Below are positions 1-7,827 of a stretch of DNA of 11,588 nt, in pieces (the first letter of the stretch is position 1; every line of letters starts with the position of its first letter). The stretch covers positions 1 through 11,588 of the forward strand of contig JAEXCN010000112.1 in assembly GCA_023402175.1 (NCBI GenBank), given 5' to 3'. The position numbers and the translations under genes were made by a program. The DNA comes from Pseudomonadota bacterium (GTDB taxonomy: Bacteria > Myxococcota_A > Polyangia > Polyangiales > Polyangiaceae). The notes beneath the pieces are model-generated. The model saw only the letters and a list, made by a program, of their open reading frames with translations. It was not told the DNA's origin and ran no database searches.

Positions 1-93
1 GCGCTTGGCGAGGCCGAAGGCGATCGCCACGTGCATCGTGACGACGAACGCGAACGCCACGACGAGGAGCGCGACGATGATCATGTCCTTCAT
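1..93 (-). CDS. Small membrane protein, N-terminal fragment (runs off left edge)
   Basis: Only the first 31 codons lie in the window; the frame is open to base 1. The protein starts MKDMIIVALLVV and continues as one long hydrophobic stretch (about residues 4-26), ending in a short basic segment (GLAKR). This reads as an N-terminal membrane anchor or a small membrane protein. I chose the ATG at 93 because it overlaps the stop of the upstream lipoprotein gene as ATGA, a usual arrangement for translational coupling. The in-frame ATG at 84 is an alternative, but the AAGGA before it is too close to act as a good ribosome site. The family is not recognised and no function is proposed. The coupling suggests it is made together with the lipoprotein at 90-671. 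Confidence 0.55.
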   Translation of the reverse strand, partial: MKDMIIVALLVVAFAFVVTMHVAIAFGLAKR

Positions 94-671
94 TGGTCGT
101 TACCGGCGTCCATCGTAGCGCCGTCCGGCGTCGGCGGGCGCGAAGCATCGAGCTCTTCGATGGCGGCGTTCGACCCTGCGTCCACGTCGTGGGCGGTCTG
201 GGCGCCCGCGTCGAGCGGAGCGATCGGTCCTTCTCGGACCTCCTCACCGGCTGGCGAGATCACCGCGGCAGGCGCAGGTCCGCCGACGGCGAGCGGCTGC
301 GGCTCGGCGACCTCGCTGCCGTTCGCGTCGCGCCACGTACCGCCTGCGAAGTAGAGGGTGCCGATCCGATCGCGAACCGTCGTCCATGGCGCGAAGCGCG
401 CGCCTGGCGTGGGCTTCACCCATCGACCGGGCTTCCACGCCCAGCGTCGCGTCTGCCAGGTCCACTCGCCGTCGATCCAGACGGCGCCTTCGTCCTTCGG
501 ACGCGGAGGGACGCCTTCGACGCGGGCGGGGGGCGGCGGATACGGCACTTCCGTGAGCGCGCTCGTCGGCTGGCTCGTGAACGGCGGCGCAGGGAGCTTC
601 GGTGCTCCGCAAGCGACGGCCGCGGCGGTTCCCAGCACGAGCCCGAGAGCCACGAGGAAACGACCACGCAT
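90..671 (-). CDS. Putative lipoprotein with WxxGxW-type Trp/Gly core
   Basis: A 193-residue exported protein of unknown function. The start MRGRFLVALG gives a classic signal peptide: Arg at 2 and 4, a hydrophobic core to residue 20, then Cys21. The lipobox is weak (AVAC), so lipidation is likely but not certain. The frame is open upstream to 821, but those residues are Arg-rich and do not look coding. Residues 22-60 are Pro-rich. The core (about 62-113) holds the Trp/Gly cluster GEWTWQTRRWAWKPGRW and then YFAGGTW, resembling the YXWXXGXW repeat family found in many proteobacterial and myxobacterial envelope proteins. The C-terminus (about 150-193) is disordered-looking, with four Asp-Ala-Gly/Ser motifs. 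It is divergent from the tamA-like gene, and its stop overlaps the start of a small membrane protein. The real start could also be the ATG at 689. Confidence 0.72.
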   Translation of the reverse strand: MRGRFLVALGLVLGTAAAVACGAPKLPAPPFTSQPTSALTEVPYPPPPARVEGVPPRPKDEGAVWIDGEWTWQTRRWAWKPGRWVKPTPGARFAPWTTVRDRIGTLYFAGGTWRDANGSEVAEPQPLAVGGPAPAAVISPAGEEVREGPIAPLDAGAQTAHDVDAGSNAAIEELDASRPPTPDGATMDAGNDQ

Positions 672-874
672 CGCGCCGCTCACGAGCATGGCGTGTACCA
701 CCATCGTGAACGGCGTGAGCGCAGCCGCGTGCTCGCGTCTCGGTCGGCGGTGATGGACGCCAGCGGCGCCACATCGTGGGGCAAGATCGGACACGCGTGA
801 GCATCGTTTGCCCCGGTCCACGCGGACAAACTCGCTGGTGCCGCGCTTGCTACCGCGAACGCGGGCTTCTCTCG
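672..874. other. Divergent intergenic region between lipoprotein and tamA-like gene
   Basis: About 200 bases between two divergent starts, so both promoters should lie here or just inside the first codons. I could not identify a convincing -35/-10 pair, operator or riboswitch by eye. Open frames crossing this stretch on both strands are Arg/His-rich and look like GC-driven shadows. If the tamA-like gene starts at GTG 941, the gap is 269 bases. Confidence 0.4.
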
Positions 875-3013
875 ATGACAGGTCTCCTGCGCAACGCGCC
901 GCACAGGCAGCGATCGTTCGTCCACCTCGCCGCTTGTCTCGTGCGTGTGCTCGGCGCGCTGGCCCTGCTCCTCTCCCTCATCGGCTGCAAGACGGTGCCT
1001 CGCGGCCGCATGGCCGTCGACGACGTCACCATTCGCGGCGCGAAGAAGGTCGACGACGGCGACATCACCGACAAGATCGCGACGACCCAGAGCGAGAAGT
1101 TCCTCGGGCTCTTCCAGGGCGTCCTCTACGAGTATTCGCTCTTCGATCGCAACGTCCTCCAGCGTGATCTCGCGCGCGTCGAGGCATTCTATCGAGCGAA
1201 GGGCTACTACGACGCGCACGCACGCGCGGGCCGCGTGCACGTCGTCGACGACAAGCGCGTGCGCGTCGAGATCGTCGTCGAAGAAGGTGAGCCGGTGCTC
1301 GTGCGAAGCGTGCGGGTCGATGGGCTCCAGCACGTCCCGAAGGACATCGCCGATACCGCACGGCGCGCGGCGCTCGCGACGCTGAAGGAAGGTGCTCCGT
1401 TCGAGGAGGAGAACTTCGACAAGGCGGTTGGCGCCGTCCGTCGTGCGCTCAGCGACCGTGGGTACGCCTACGCGAAGGTGAAGAACGACGCCGCCGTCGA
1501 CATCGTCCAGCGCAAGGCGGACATCATCCTCACGGCGAGCCCCGGCGAGCCGTGCATCGTCGGCGCCGTCACGATCGAAGGCCTCGGCGACCTCCCCGAG
1601 GCGCCCGTCCGTCGCGCGCTCGATCTCGCGCCGGGCGAGAAGTACTCGGAGGCCGCGCTCGACGCCGCGCAGCAGGCCGTCCTCGACCTCGGCGTCTTTG
1701 CGTCCGTCGAGGTGTCGCCGGATCTGCCGGAGCCACCGAGGCCCGATCGCGTTGTCCCGATCAAGGTGAAGCTCGAGCCGACGCGCCTCAGGACCCTACG
1801 CATCGGCGGCGGTATCGAGTTCGACGCGCTCAAGACGGACGTGCACGGCATCTTCGGCTGGGAGCACCGCAACTTCCTCGGCGGCCTCCGCACGTTCCGC
1901 GTGGACATCAAACCGGGCCTCGTCCTCTACCCATTGCGCTTCAACAACATCGAGGCGCCGCACAAATTCCTGCCCGAGGAGCGCCTTCGGATGGAGCTCC
2001 GTCAGCCGGGCTTCCTCGAGGCACGCACGAACGCGTTCATCCGTCCGGAGTTCAACGTCCAGGCGCTTCTGCTCAGCCCGAATCCACCTCCGAACCAGAA
2101 CGTCATCGGCTACGCCGAAGCGCGCAACGGCATCGGCCTCGATCGAACGTACTGGCGCTTGTACGGCGCGATCTCGCACAACCTCCAGGTCGATTACCCC
2201 TTCGTCTACGTCGGCGAGCGCGATCCGACGCTCGGAACGCTCGTCATCTCGTATCCAGAGCTCATCACGTCGCTCGATTTCCGCAACGACCGCGTCCATC
2301 CGCGCAAAGGCTTCTACCTGCTGAACACGCTGCAGGTCGCGGGCGGACCGTTCGGCGGACAGGCGGACGACGTGAAGGTCCAGCCGGATCTCCGCGCCTA
2401 CGTACCCTTGAGCAAGGGAGTCGTCTTCGCCGTTCGCGGCTCCGTCGGCTTGCTCTTCCCGCGCAACTACGGCGAGCAAGTGAAACATCACCCGAGCACG
2501 TTCGAAGCGTCGGCGGCGCGCACGCGCGACTATCAGCTCACGTTCTTCCGCGGGTTCTTCTCCGGCGGTCCGACGTCGAACCGCGGTTACCCGCTTCGCG
2601 GTGTCGGTCCGCACGACATCGTCCCGTTCATCTCGCCGGAGCTCGAGGTCCAGAGGCTCACCACCGCGTGCGGGAACGGAGTCGATTGCCGGACGCCTAC
2701 GGGCGGCTTCACGCTCTGGGAGGCGTCCGCCGAGTTCCGGTTCAAGATCACGGGGCCCCTCTCCGCGGCGACCTTCTGTGACGCCAGTGACGTTTCGCCA
2801 CGGACGACGGACATCCGGCTGAACCGACCGCACCTCTCCTGCGGTGCGGGAGGACGTTACGACACCCCGGTCGGCCCCGTTCGTCTCGACATCGGCTACC
2901 GGATCCCCGGCGTGCAGGTCATCGGAGGGCTGCCGCCGGACGAGCGGCGCCCGGAGACATTTCCGCTTGGCATTCCAATCGCAGTCTCGATCGGCATCGG
3001 CGAGGCATACTGA
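875..3013 (+). CDS. tamA: TamA-like Omp85 outer-membrane barrel with three POTRA domains and a lipobox
   Basis: Outer-membrane assembly factor of the Omp85 superfamily, 712 residues from ATG 875. Layout: signal region ending LLLSLIGC (Cys38, codon at 986); three POTRA repeats at about residues 46-140, 141-225 and 226-301; then a C-terminal beta barrel (about 303-712). The barrel carries the family marks RGY (570-572), the loop-6 element, and the late segment GPVRLDIGYR. Three POTRAs and the adjacent tamB argue for TamA rather than the usually five-POTRA BamA; E. coli TamA is shorter (about 577). The lipobox implies an N-terminal lipid, as in the TamL proteins of Bacteroidetes. No start has a clear ribosome site: GTG 941 would give a textbook lipoprotein signal (MRVLGALALLLSLIGC), and GTG 776 and GTG 797 are also in frame. 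The stop overlaps the tamB ATG (TGATG), so the two are co-translated. Confidence 0.88.
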   Translation: MTGLLRNAPHRQRSFVHLAACLVRVLGALALLLSLIGCKTVPRGRMAVDDVTIRGAKKVDDGDITDKIATTQSEKFLGLFQGVLYEYSLFDRNVLQRDLARVEAFYRAKGYYDAHARAGRVHVVDDKRVRVEIVVEEGEPVLVRSVRVDGLQHVPKDIADTARRAALATLKEGAPFEEENFDKAVGAVRRALSDRGYAYAKVKNDAAVDIVQRKADIILTASPGEPCIVGAVTIEGLGDLPEAPVRRALDLAPGEKYSEAALDAAQQAVLDLGVFASVEVSPDLPEPPRPDRVVPIKVKLEPTRLRTLRIGGGIEFDALKTDVHGIFGWEHRNFLGGLRTFRVDIKPGLVLYPLRFNNIEAPHKFLPEERLRMELRQPGFLEARTNAFIRPEFNVQALLLSPNPPPNQNVIGYAEARNGIGLDRTYWRLYGAISHNLQVDYPFVYVGERDPTLGTLVISYPELITSLDFRNDRVHPRKGFYLLNTLQVAGGPFGGQADDVKVQPDLRAYVPLSKGVVFAVRGSVGLLFPRNYGEQVKHHPSTFEASAARTRDYQLTFFRGFFSGGPTSNRGYPLRGVGPHDIVPFISPELEVQRLTTACGNGVDCRTPTGGFTLWEASAEFRFKITGPLSAATFCDASDVSPRTTDIRLNRPHLSCGAGGRYDTPVGPVRLDIGYRIPGVQVIGGLPPDERRPETFPLGIPIAVSIGIGEAY

Positions 3014-6000
3014 TGACTTCGGAGCCCAAGCGCAGCCGCGCACGTCGCGTCGTAGGTGTGATCGGCTCCGTCGTCGGCGTCACCGTCACCTTCGTCGCGG
3101 CGACAGCGAGCGCTGCCTTGGTGCATCTCGATCTGCCTGCGACGAGGCGGCTCGTCGCGACGCACGTGAACGGCATCCTCGAGAGCACGCTCGCGGGCAA
3201 GGTCCAGATCGAGCACATCGCGGGGCTCGGCCTGCGCGGCGTGGATGGCGTGCGCGTCCGCGTGGCCGATCCCGAAGGCGTCCAGGTGCTGCACGTCGAC
3301 GGCGTTCGCGTCCGCATCCGTGCGCTCGACGCGGCGAGGTCGGCGCTCTTCGGCAAAGGCCCGATCGTGATCGACGTGCCGTCCGCGTCGGTCGGCAACG
3401 TCGACGCGAACCTCGATGCCGACGCCGCGGGCAACCTCCGCATCGCGAACGCGTTCGCCTCGAAGACGCCGCCCGAGCCGAAGAAGCCGAACGAGCCGCC
3501 GGGGCGAGGCGTCCGGGTGGCGGCGCCCGATGTGCGGCTCGACCATGCGTGGGTCCACGGCACTCCGCCGGGAGCGCCGCTCGTCGACGCCGATCTCTCG
3601 GACCTCGCTGCGCGCGCGCACGTCGATCCATCCGTCACGCGCGCCGAGCTCGATCGCGTGCACCTCGTCGCCCGGTCGCTCCCGCGTCAGGTCGATCCGA
3701 AGGGCACGATCGGCGGGAAGCTCGCGATCCCGGCGGCGAATGGTCAGGGCATCGACGTCCAGGCGGTCTTCGACGGGCACATCGCCGGGATCCCGACCAC
3801 TGCGGAGGCGCGCATGAACGATCGGCGGATCGATGCGCGGATCGATGCGCACGACGCGACCGGAGCGCAGACGAGCTCGGTCGTGAACGAGCTCGCGATC
3901 CGCGACCCGATCTCGCTGCACGCCGAAGCGCACGGCGATCTCCCGCGCGTCGAAGGGACAGCGAAGCTCTTGCTCGGGAAGGCGACCGTCAATGCCGATG
4001 CCGTCGTGGTCGCGAGCACGACGACGCAGATCAAGGGCAGCATCTCGGCGCGGAGCGTCGATGTGTCGGCAGTGAGCCCCGGCGCTCCGGAGACGAACGT
4101 CGGGCTCGATGCTCGGGCCGACGTCACGCTCGCTGAGGACGGAGTCCACGGCGAGGCGTCGATCGACACTCTGCCGGGAACCGTCGATCGCCAGGAGATC
4201 CCGCGCGTCGAGGTGCGCGGACGGTTCGAGGGCAAAGCCGCGCAGGTCCGCGCCCGCATCCACGAGAAGACGATGCCGACGGAGATCGCCGTCGATCTCG
4301 CGCCACGCGCGGGCGCGCCCGACGCGCAGGTCCTGACGGCGGCCGTGCGTTCGCGGATCCCGGACCTGGAGCGCGTTCCCGAGGTCGGCACCAAGCTCAG
4401 CGGCAGCGCCGAGGTGAGCGCCTCCGCGCGGATGCTCCTGCCCGAGAAGGAGATCGACTCCGCGCAGGTGCGCGTCGCCCTCACGAAGGTGAAGCAGGAG
4501 AACCTCTCCCTCGGTCGCATCGAGGCGAATGCCCACGCGCGCGGGACGCTCGACCGTCCCGTCATCGATGCGGAGGTCCACGGAAGCCAGCTCGTCACCG
4601 GAACGCTCCCTCTCGCGTCGTTGGACGCGCGCGCGCGCGTCGAGATCGCCGAGAAGGTGGTGACGATCCGCGATGCGAACGTCGACGCAGAGCGGTCCGC
4701 GAACGAGAAGATCAGCGCGAGCGCTCGTCTGGTGCGCATCCACGGTCCCAGCCTGCGCGTCGAAGGCGCCGAGGTCCGAGGCGTCGGCGATCCGATCCGC
4801 GCCGAGCTGTCGAGGGATCCGCGCGAGACGCGAGCGAAGATCGATGCTCCGCGGATCGACCTCCCGATCGTCGCGCGCATCCTCGGGAAGAAGGACGAGC
4901 TCGGGCTCCGGCGCGGCAGCCTCGGGATCCAGGGCGAGGCGGTCCTTCGCGGCGGCGTCGCGAAGGGGAAGGTACACGCCGATCTGAAGGACTTCGCGAT
5001 GCGGACGTCGAGCGGCGGCCGCGCGATCGTCGATGTTTCGATCGACGACAGGAACGTCGAGCTCTCGATGGACGCGGACATCGACCACGCCGGCAAGCTC
5101 GCGCTCCACACCGAGAATCTCGTCATTGGCGGCCGCGTGGACGACGCGCGCTCGTGGAAGCGCGCCTCCGGTCGAGTCCGGCTCGCCAGCGAGATCGACC
5201 TCGAGCGAGGAGGCGCGCTCTTGCCTGCGAACGCGTTGCCGTTCGCCGACGTGCGCGGGCTCCTCACGGTCCAGGGCCGGGTCGGACGCGACACGCCGGA
5301 TGCTCCGCCCGAGGTGCAGCTGCACGCGCACACGAACGGGCTGGCCGTCGCCGGGCCGCACGGGCCCACGGAGAAGGTCGGTGGCGTCGAGGTCACCGGC
5401 CCGCCGCGTTGGCGATCGAACGATCTCGATGTCGCCTTCGACGTCCGCAACGACGGCAAGAGCGGGCTCACCGACGTTGCATTCCACGCGACCGATCGGC
5501 ACGGCGTGGTGGTCGCGTTCGACGCGAAGTCGGTGCTTCCGTACGCGGCGATCGCGGCGAACCCCGCCAGCGCGCGCGCACATCTTCTCGAGGCGCCGGT
5601 CAACGTGAAGGTGTCGATCCCGCCGCGTCGTCTCGATCAGCTTCCGGCCGTGCTCGGCGTGAAGGACGTGCAGGGCGCGATGGAGGCCGAGCTGGACGCG
5701 ACGGGTACGGTGCTCGATCCCGAAGTCCGGTTCGTCGCGAGAACACGCGGCGTGCGCTCGCCGGCGATGCCGCCGAACACGAAGGCCGATGCCGACATCA
5801 CGCTCGACTACGACGGCCGCGTCGCCGACCTCTCCGCGAAGATGCACGCAGAGGGTCAGGAGATGCTCGACCTCGCTGCGCGTGTCGAGGCACGAGCCCG
5901 CGACGCCATCGTCGGAAGTGGCACCGGCAATCGAGGTCTCCCATGGACCGCGTCCGGCAACGTACGCCTTGCCTCGTTCCCGCTCGAGACGCTGCCGCAG

Positions 6001-7668
6001 CTCGCGGATCGGCGCATCCGCGGGGTCGTGAGCGGAGAGGTCTCGCTCGCCGATCTCCACAAGGACGCTCGCGTGCAGGGCCGGATCAATTTCGACAAGC
6101 TCGCCGTCGGCATGGCCGAGTACACGAAGGCCGTCGTCACGGTCGACGCGGGCGCTGGCAAGCTCGCGGCGATGTTGCACCTCGATCAGAAGGACGGCTT
6201 TCTCGACGCGACACTGTCGAACGGCCTCGTGTGGGGGGCCGACGTCGCGCCGAAGCTCGATTCGACGCAGCCGCTCGAGGCAACGATCGAGGCGAGGGCC
6301 TTCCGCGCTGCTGCCCTCCAGCCGTTCGTCGAAGCACAGCTACCGGTTCTGGACGGGCGCATCGAGGCCAACGCGAAGGCACGCATCGTCCCGGGCCAGA
6401 CCGGCGCATCGCTCGACGGCACGGTGAGGTTCCGCGACGGTGTCGTGCAGCTCGCGGCGCTCGGCGAGGAGCTCCGAAACGTCAGGGCTTCCGTCGCGCT
6501 CGCTCCCGACGGGACGATCCGTGTCAGCGACGTCTATGCGCGCGGCACGCAGGGCGAGCTGCACGCCGACGCGCAGGCGACGCTCGATGGGATGCGCCTC
6601 GCCGATGCGACGGCGAACATCGGCATCCCGCAGAAGAGCCCGATGGCGCTCGCGGTCCAGGGCCAGCCGATGGGGCAGATCTCCGGCGCGTTCAAGGTCA
6701 ATGCGAAGCAGAGCGCCGACGCGAAGAACACGTTCGTCTCCGTCGACATCCCGAAGATGAACGTCGAGCTGCCGCAGGTGATGAAGAGCGGCCTCCAGGC
6801 GCTCGAGGAGAAGGAGAACATCCGCGTCGGCGTGTATCGAGGCAATCGGAAGTTCGTCGAGCTGCCGCTCGAGAAGTCCGACTTGAAGCGTGTCGCCGCG
6901 GAGCCGGAGCCTGGCGAGGAGACGCGCCTCGATGTCGACGTGCGACTCGGCAGGATCACCATCGAGCGGGGCAACCAGCTCCGCGTCGGCCTGACGGGCA
7001 ACCCGAAGGTGATCATCGAAGGTGGCGAGACGAAGCTCGAGGGACGGATCACGCTCACGGAAGGCGGATGGGTCGACGTCCAGGGGAAGAAGTTCGACCT
7101 CGAGAAAGGCACGATCACCTTCCAGGGCGAGTCGCCACCGAACCCGATCGTCGTCGCGACCGCCGGCTGGTCCGCCGCTGACGGGTCGCGCGTCTACGCC
7201 GACTTCGTCGGGCCGGTGAAGACGGGCAAGGTGAACCTGCGATCCGAGCCGCCGCGTCCGAAGAACGAGATCCTCGCGCTCGTCCTGTTCGGCACCGCCG
7301 ACGGAGCGAATCCGCAGCCCCCTCCGCCGGGTAAGCAGTCCGACGGAACGACGAAGGCCGCAGTCGGCCTCGGTGGCGGCTATCTCGCCCAGGGGCTCAC
7401 CGAGGCGCTCGACGATCTCGCCGGCATCCAGGCAACGGCACGCATCGACACGACGCGTTCGAGCAATCCGCGTCCGGAGGTCGAATTCCAGCTTTCTCCG
7501 CGTGTCTCGCTCGGCTTCGCGCACGTCCTCGGCACGCCGCCGATCACCGAGCCCGACAAGAACCTGGCGAACGTCGAATACCGGTTCCACCGGAACTGGT
7601 CGCTCGAGACGACGTTCGGCGATCGAGGAACCGCGCTCCTCGATGCGATCTGGCAGAAGCGGTACTGA
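3013..7668 (+). CDS. tamB: TamB-like translocation and assembly module protein (DUF490)
   Basis: A 1551-residue AsmA/TamB-type protein that partners the upstream Omp85 barrel; E. coli TamB is about 1259 residues. It starts with a basic tail (KRSRARR) and a single hydrophobic helix (about residues 12-36) with no clear cleavage site, so it is probably anchored in the inner membrane and extends through the periplasm. The long middle is repetitive, beta-rich and low in Cys and aromatic residues, as expected for the lipid-binding groove of bridge-like proteins. The C-terminal TamB domain is clear: LDVDVRLGRITIERGNQLRV (about 1305) and GGWVDVQGKKFDLEKGTITF (from about 1350), then ILALVLFGT (about 1420-1428), a Pro-rich insert near 1435-1441, and a conserved end (RFHRNWSLETTFG). 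Its ATG overlaps the tamA stop by one base. TAM proteins act in barrel and adhesin insertion, and TamB-like proteins are implicated in phospholipid transport; which applies here cannot be read from sequence. Confidence 0.9.
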   Translation: MTSEPKRSRARRVVGVIGSVVGVTVTFVAATASAALVHLDLPATRRLVATHVNGILESTLAGKVQIEHIAGLGLRGVDGVRVRVADPEGVQVLHVDGVRVRIRALDAARSALFGKGPIVIDVPSASVGNVDANLDADAAGNLRIANAFASKTPPEPKKPNEPPGRGVRVAAPDVRLDHAWVHGTPPGAPLVDADLSDLAARAHVDPSVTRAELDRVHLVARSLPRQVDPKGTIGGKLAIPAANGQGIDVQAVFDGHIAGIPTTAEARMNDRRIDARIDAHDATGAQTSSVVNELAIRDPISLHAEAHGDLPRVEGTAKLLLGKATVNADAVVVASTTTQIKGSISARSVDVSAVSPGAPETNVGLDARADVTLAEDGVHGEASIDTLPGTVDRQEIPRVEVRGRFEGKAAQVRARIHEKTMPTEIAVDLAPRAGAPDAQVLTAAVRSRIPDLERVPEVGTKLSGSAEVSASARMLLPEKEIDSAQVRVALTKVKQENLSLGRIEANAHARGTLDRPVIDAEVHGSQLVTGTLPLASLDARARVEIAEKVVTIRDANVDAERSANEKISASARLVRIHGPSLRVEGAEVRGVGDPIRAELSRDPRETRAKIDAPRIDLPIVARILGKKDELGLRRGSLGIQGEAVLRGGVAKGKVHADLKDFAMRTSSGGRAIVDVSIDDRNVELSMDADIDHAGKLALHTENLVIGGRVDDARSWKRASGRVRLASEIDLERGGALLPANALPFADVRGLLTVQGRVGRDTPDAPPEVQLHAHTNGLAVAGPHGPTEKVGGVEVTGPPRWRSNDLDVAFDVRNDGKSGLTDVAFHATDRHGVVVAFDAKSVLPYAAIAANPASARAHLLEAPVNVKVSIPPRRLDQLPAVLGVKDVQGAMEAELDATGTVLDPEVRFVARTRGVRSPAMPPNTKADADITLDYDGRVADLSAKMHAEGQEMLDLAARVEARARDAIVGSGTGNRGLPWTASGNVRLASFPLETLPQLADRRIRGVVSGEVSLADLHKDARVQGRINFDKLAVGMAEYTKAVVTVDAGAGKLAAMLHLDQKDGFLDATLSNGLVWGADVAPKLDSTQPLEATIEARAFRAAALQPFVEAQLPVLDGRIEANAKARIVPGQTGASLDGTVRFRDGVVQLAALGEELRNVRASVALAPDGTIRVSDVYARGTQGELHADAQATLDGMRLADATANIGIPQKSPMALAVQGQPMGQISGAFKVNAKQSADAKNTFVSVDIPKMNVELPQVMKSGLQALEEKENIRVGVYRGNRKFVELPLEKSDLKRVAAEPEPGEETRLDVDVRLGRITIERGNQLRVGLTGNPKVIIEGGETKLEGRITLTEGGWVDVQGKKFDLEKGTITFQGESPPNPIVVATAGWSAADGSRVYADFVGPVKTGKVNLRSEPPRPKNEILALVLFGTADGANPQPPPPGKQSDGTTKAAVGLGGGYLAQGLTEALDDLAGIQATARIDTTRSSNPRPEVEFQLSPRVSLGFAHVLGTPPITEPDKNLANVEYRFHRNWSLETTFGDRGTALLDAIWQKRY

Positions 7669-7718
7669 GCGACGATGCGCGAGACGCGACTCGTCGAGCG
7701 CGTGGTCATGCCCGCCGA

Positions 7719-7747
7719 CGCGAGCTGACCGGTCGCCCCAGCTCGCG
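7719..7747. terminator. Inverted repeat, possible terminator between convergent genes
   Basis: A 9-base arm (CGCGAGCTG) at 7719-7727 pairs perfectly with CAGCTCGCG at 7739-7747 around an 11-base loop. It lies 51 bases after the tamB stop, in the convergent gap. No T-tract follows on either strand, so it is not a standard intrinsic terminator; it may still stabilise or end the tamB transcript. Confidence 0.4.
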
Positions 7748-7773
7748 GTCGTCGAGCGGAGCCGGCGGTCCGG

Positions 7774-7796
7774 GCGTCGACGCTCAGCGTCGACGC
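7774..7796. terminator. Near-perfect palindrome, possible bidirectional terminator
   Basis: GCGTCGACGCT at 7774-7784 is followed, after a single base, by its exact reverse complement at 7786-7796. Equally, it is two copies of the self-complementary GCGTCGACGC separated by TCA. The position between two converging genes (tamB and the RCC1 gene) suits a bidirectional terminator, but there is no T-run on either side. A protein-binding operator is an alternative reading. Confidence 0.45.
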
Positions 7797-7827
7797 TCGG
7801 AAGATGCCGCCGAGCGTCTTCAGACCG

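Noticed and set aside
776..874. Upstream extension of the tamA-like gene to GTG 776
   Set aside because: The extra 33 residues are Arg/Cys-rich, precede the signal region and would spoil an otherwise good lipoprotein N-terminus.
1552..2781. A 409-residue plus-strand frame inside the tamA-like gene
   Set aside because: It is a frame-shifted shadow with Arg/Pro/Ala-rich sequence, whereas the main frame shows POTRA and Omp85 barrel signatures.
875..3013. Assignment as BamA rather than TamA
   Set aside because: I see three POTRA domains rather than five, and the gene overlaps a tamB homologue, the usual TamA context; a general BamA/TamA family label remains safe.
2896..6180. A 1094-residue open frame on the minus strand opposite tamB
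   Set aside because: It is exactly antisense to a well-supported gene, is packed with Arg, Asp and His and has no recognisable domain; long antisense frames are expected in GC-rich codon-biased genes.
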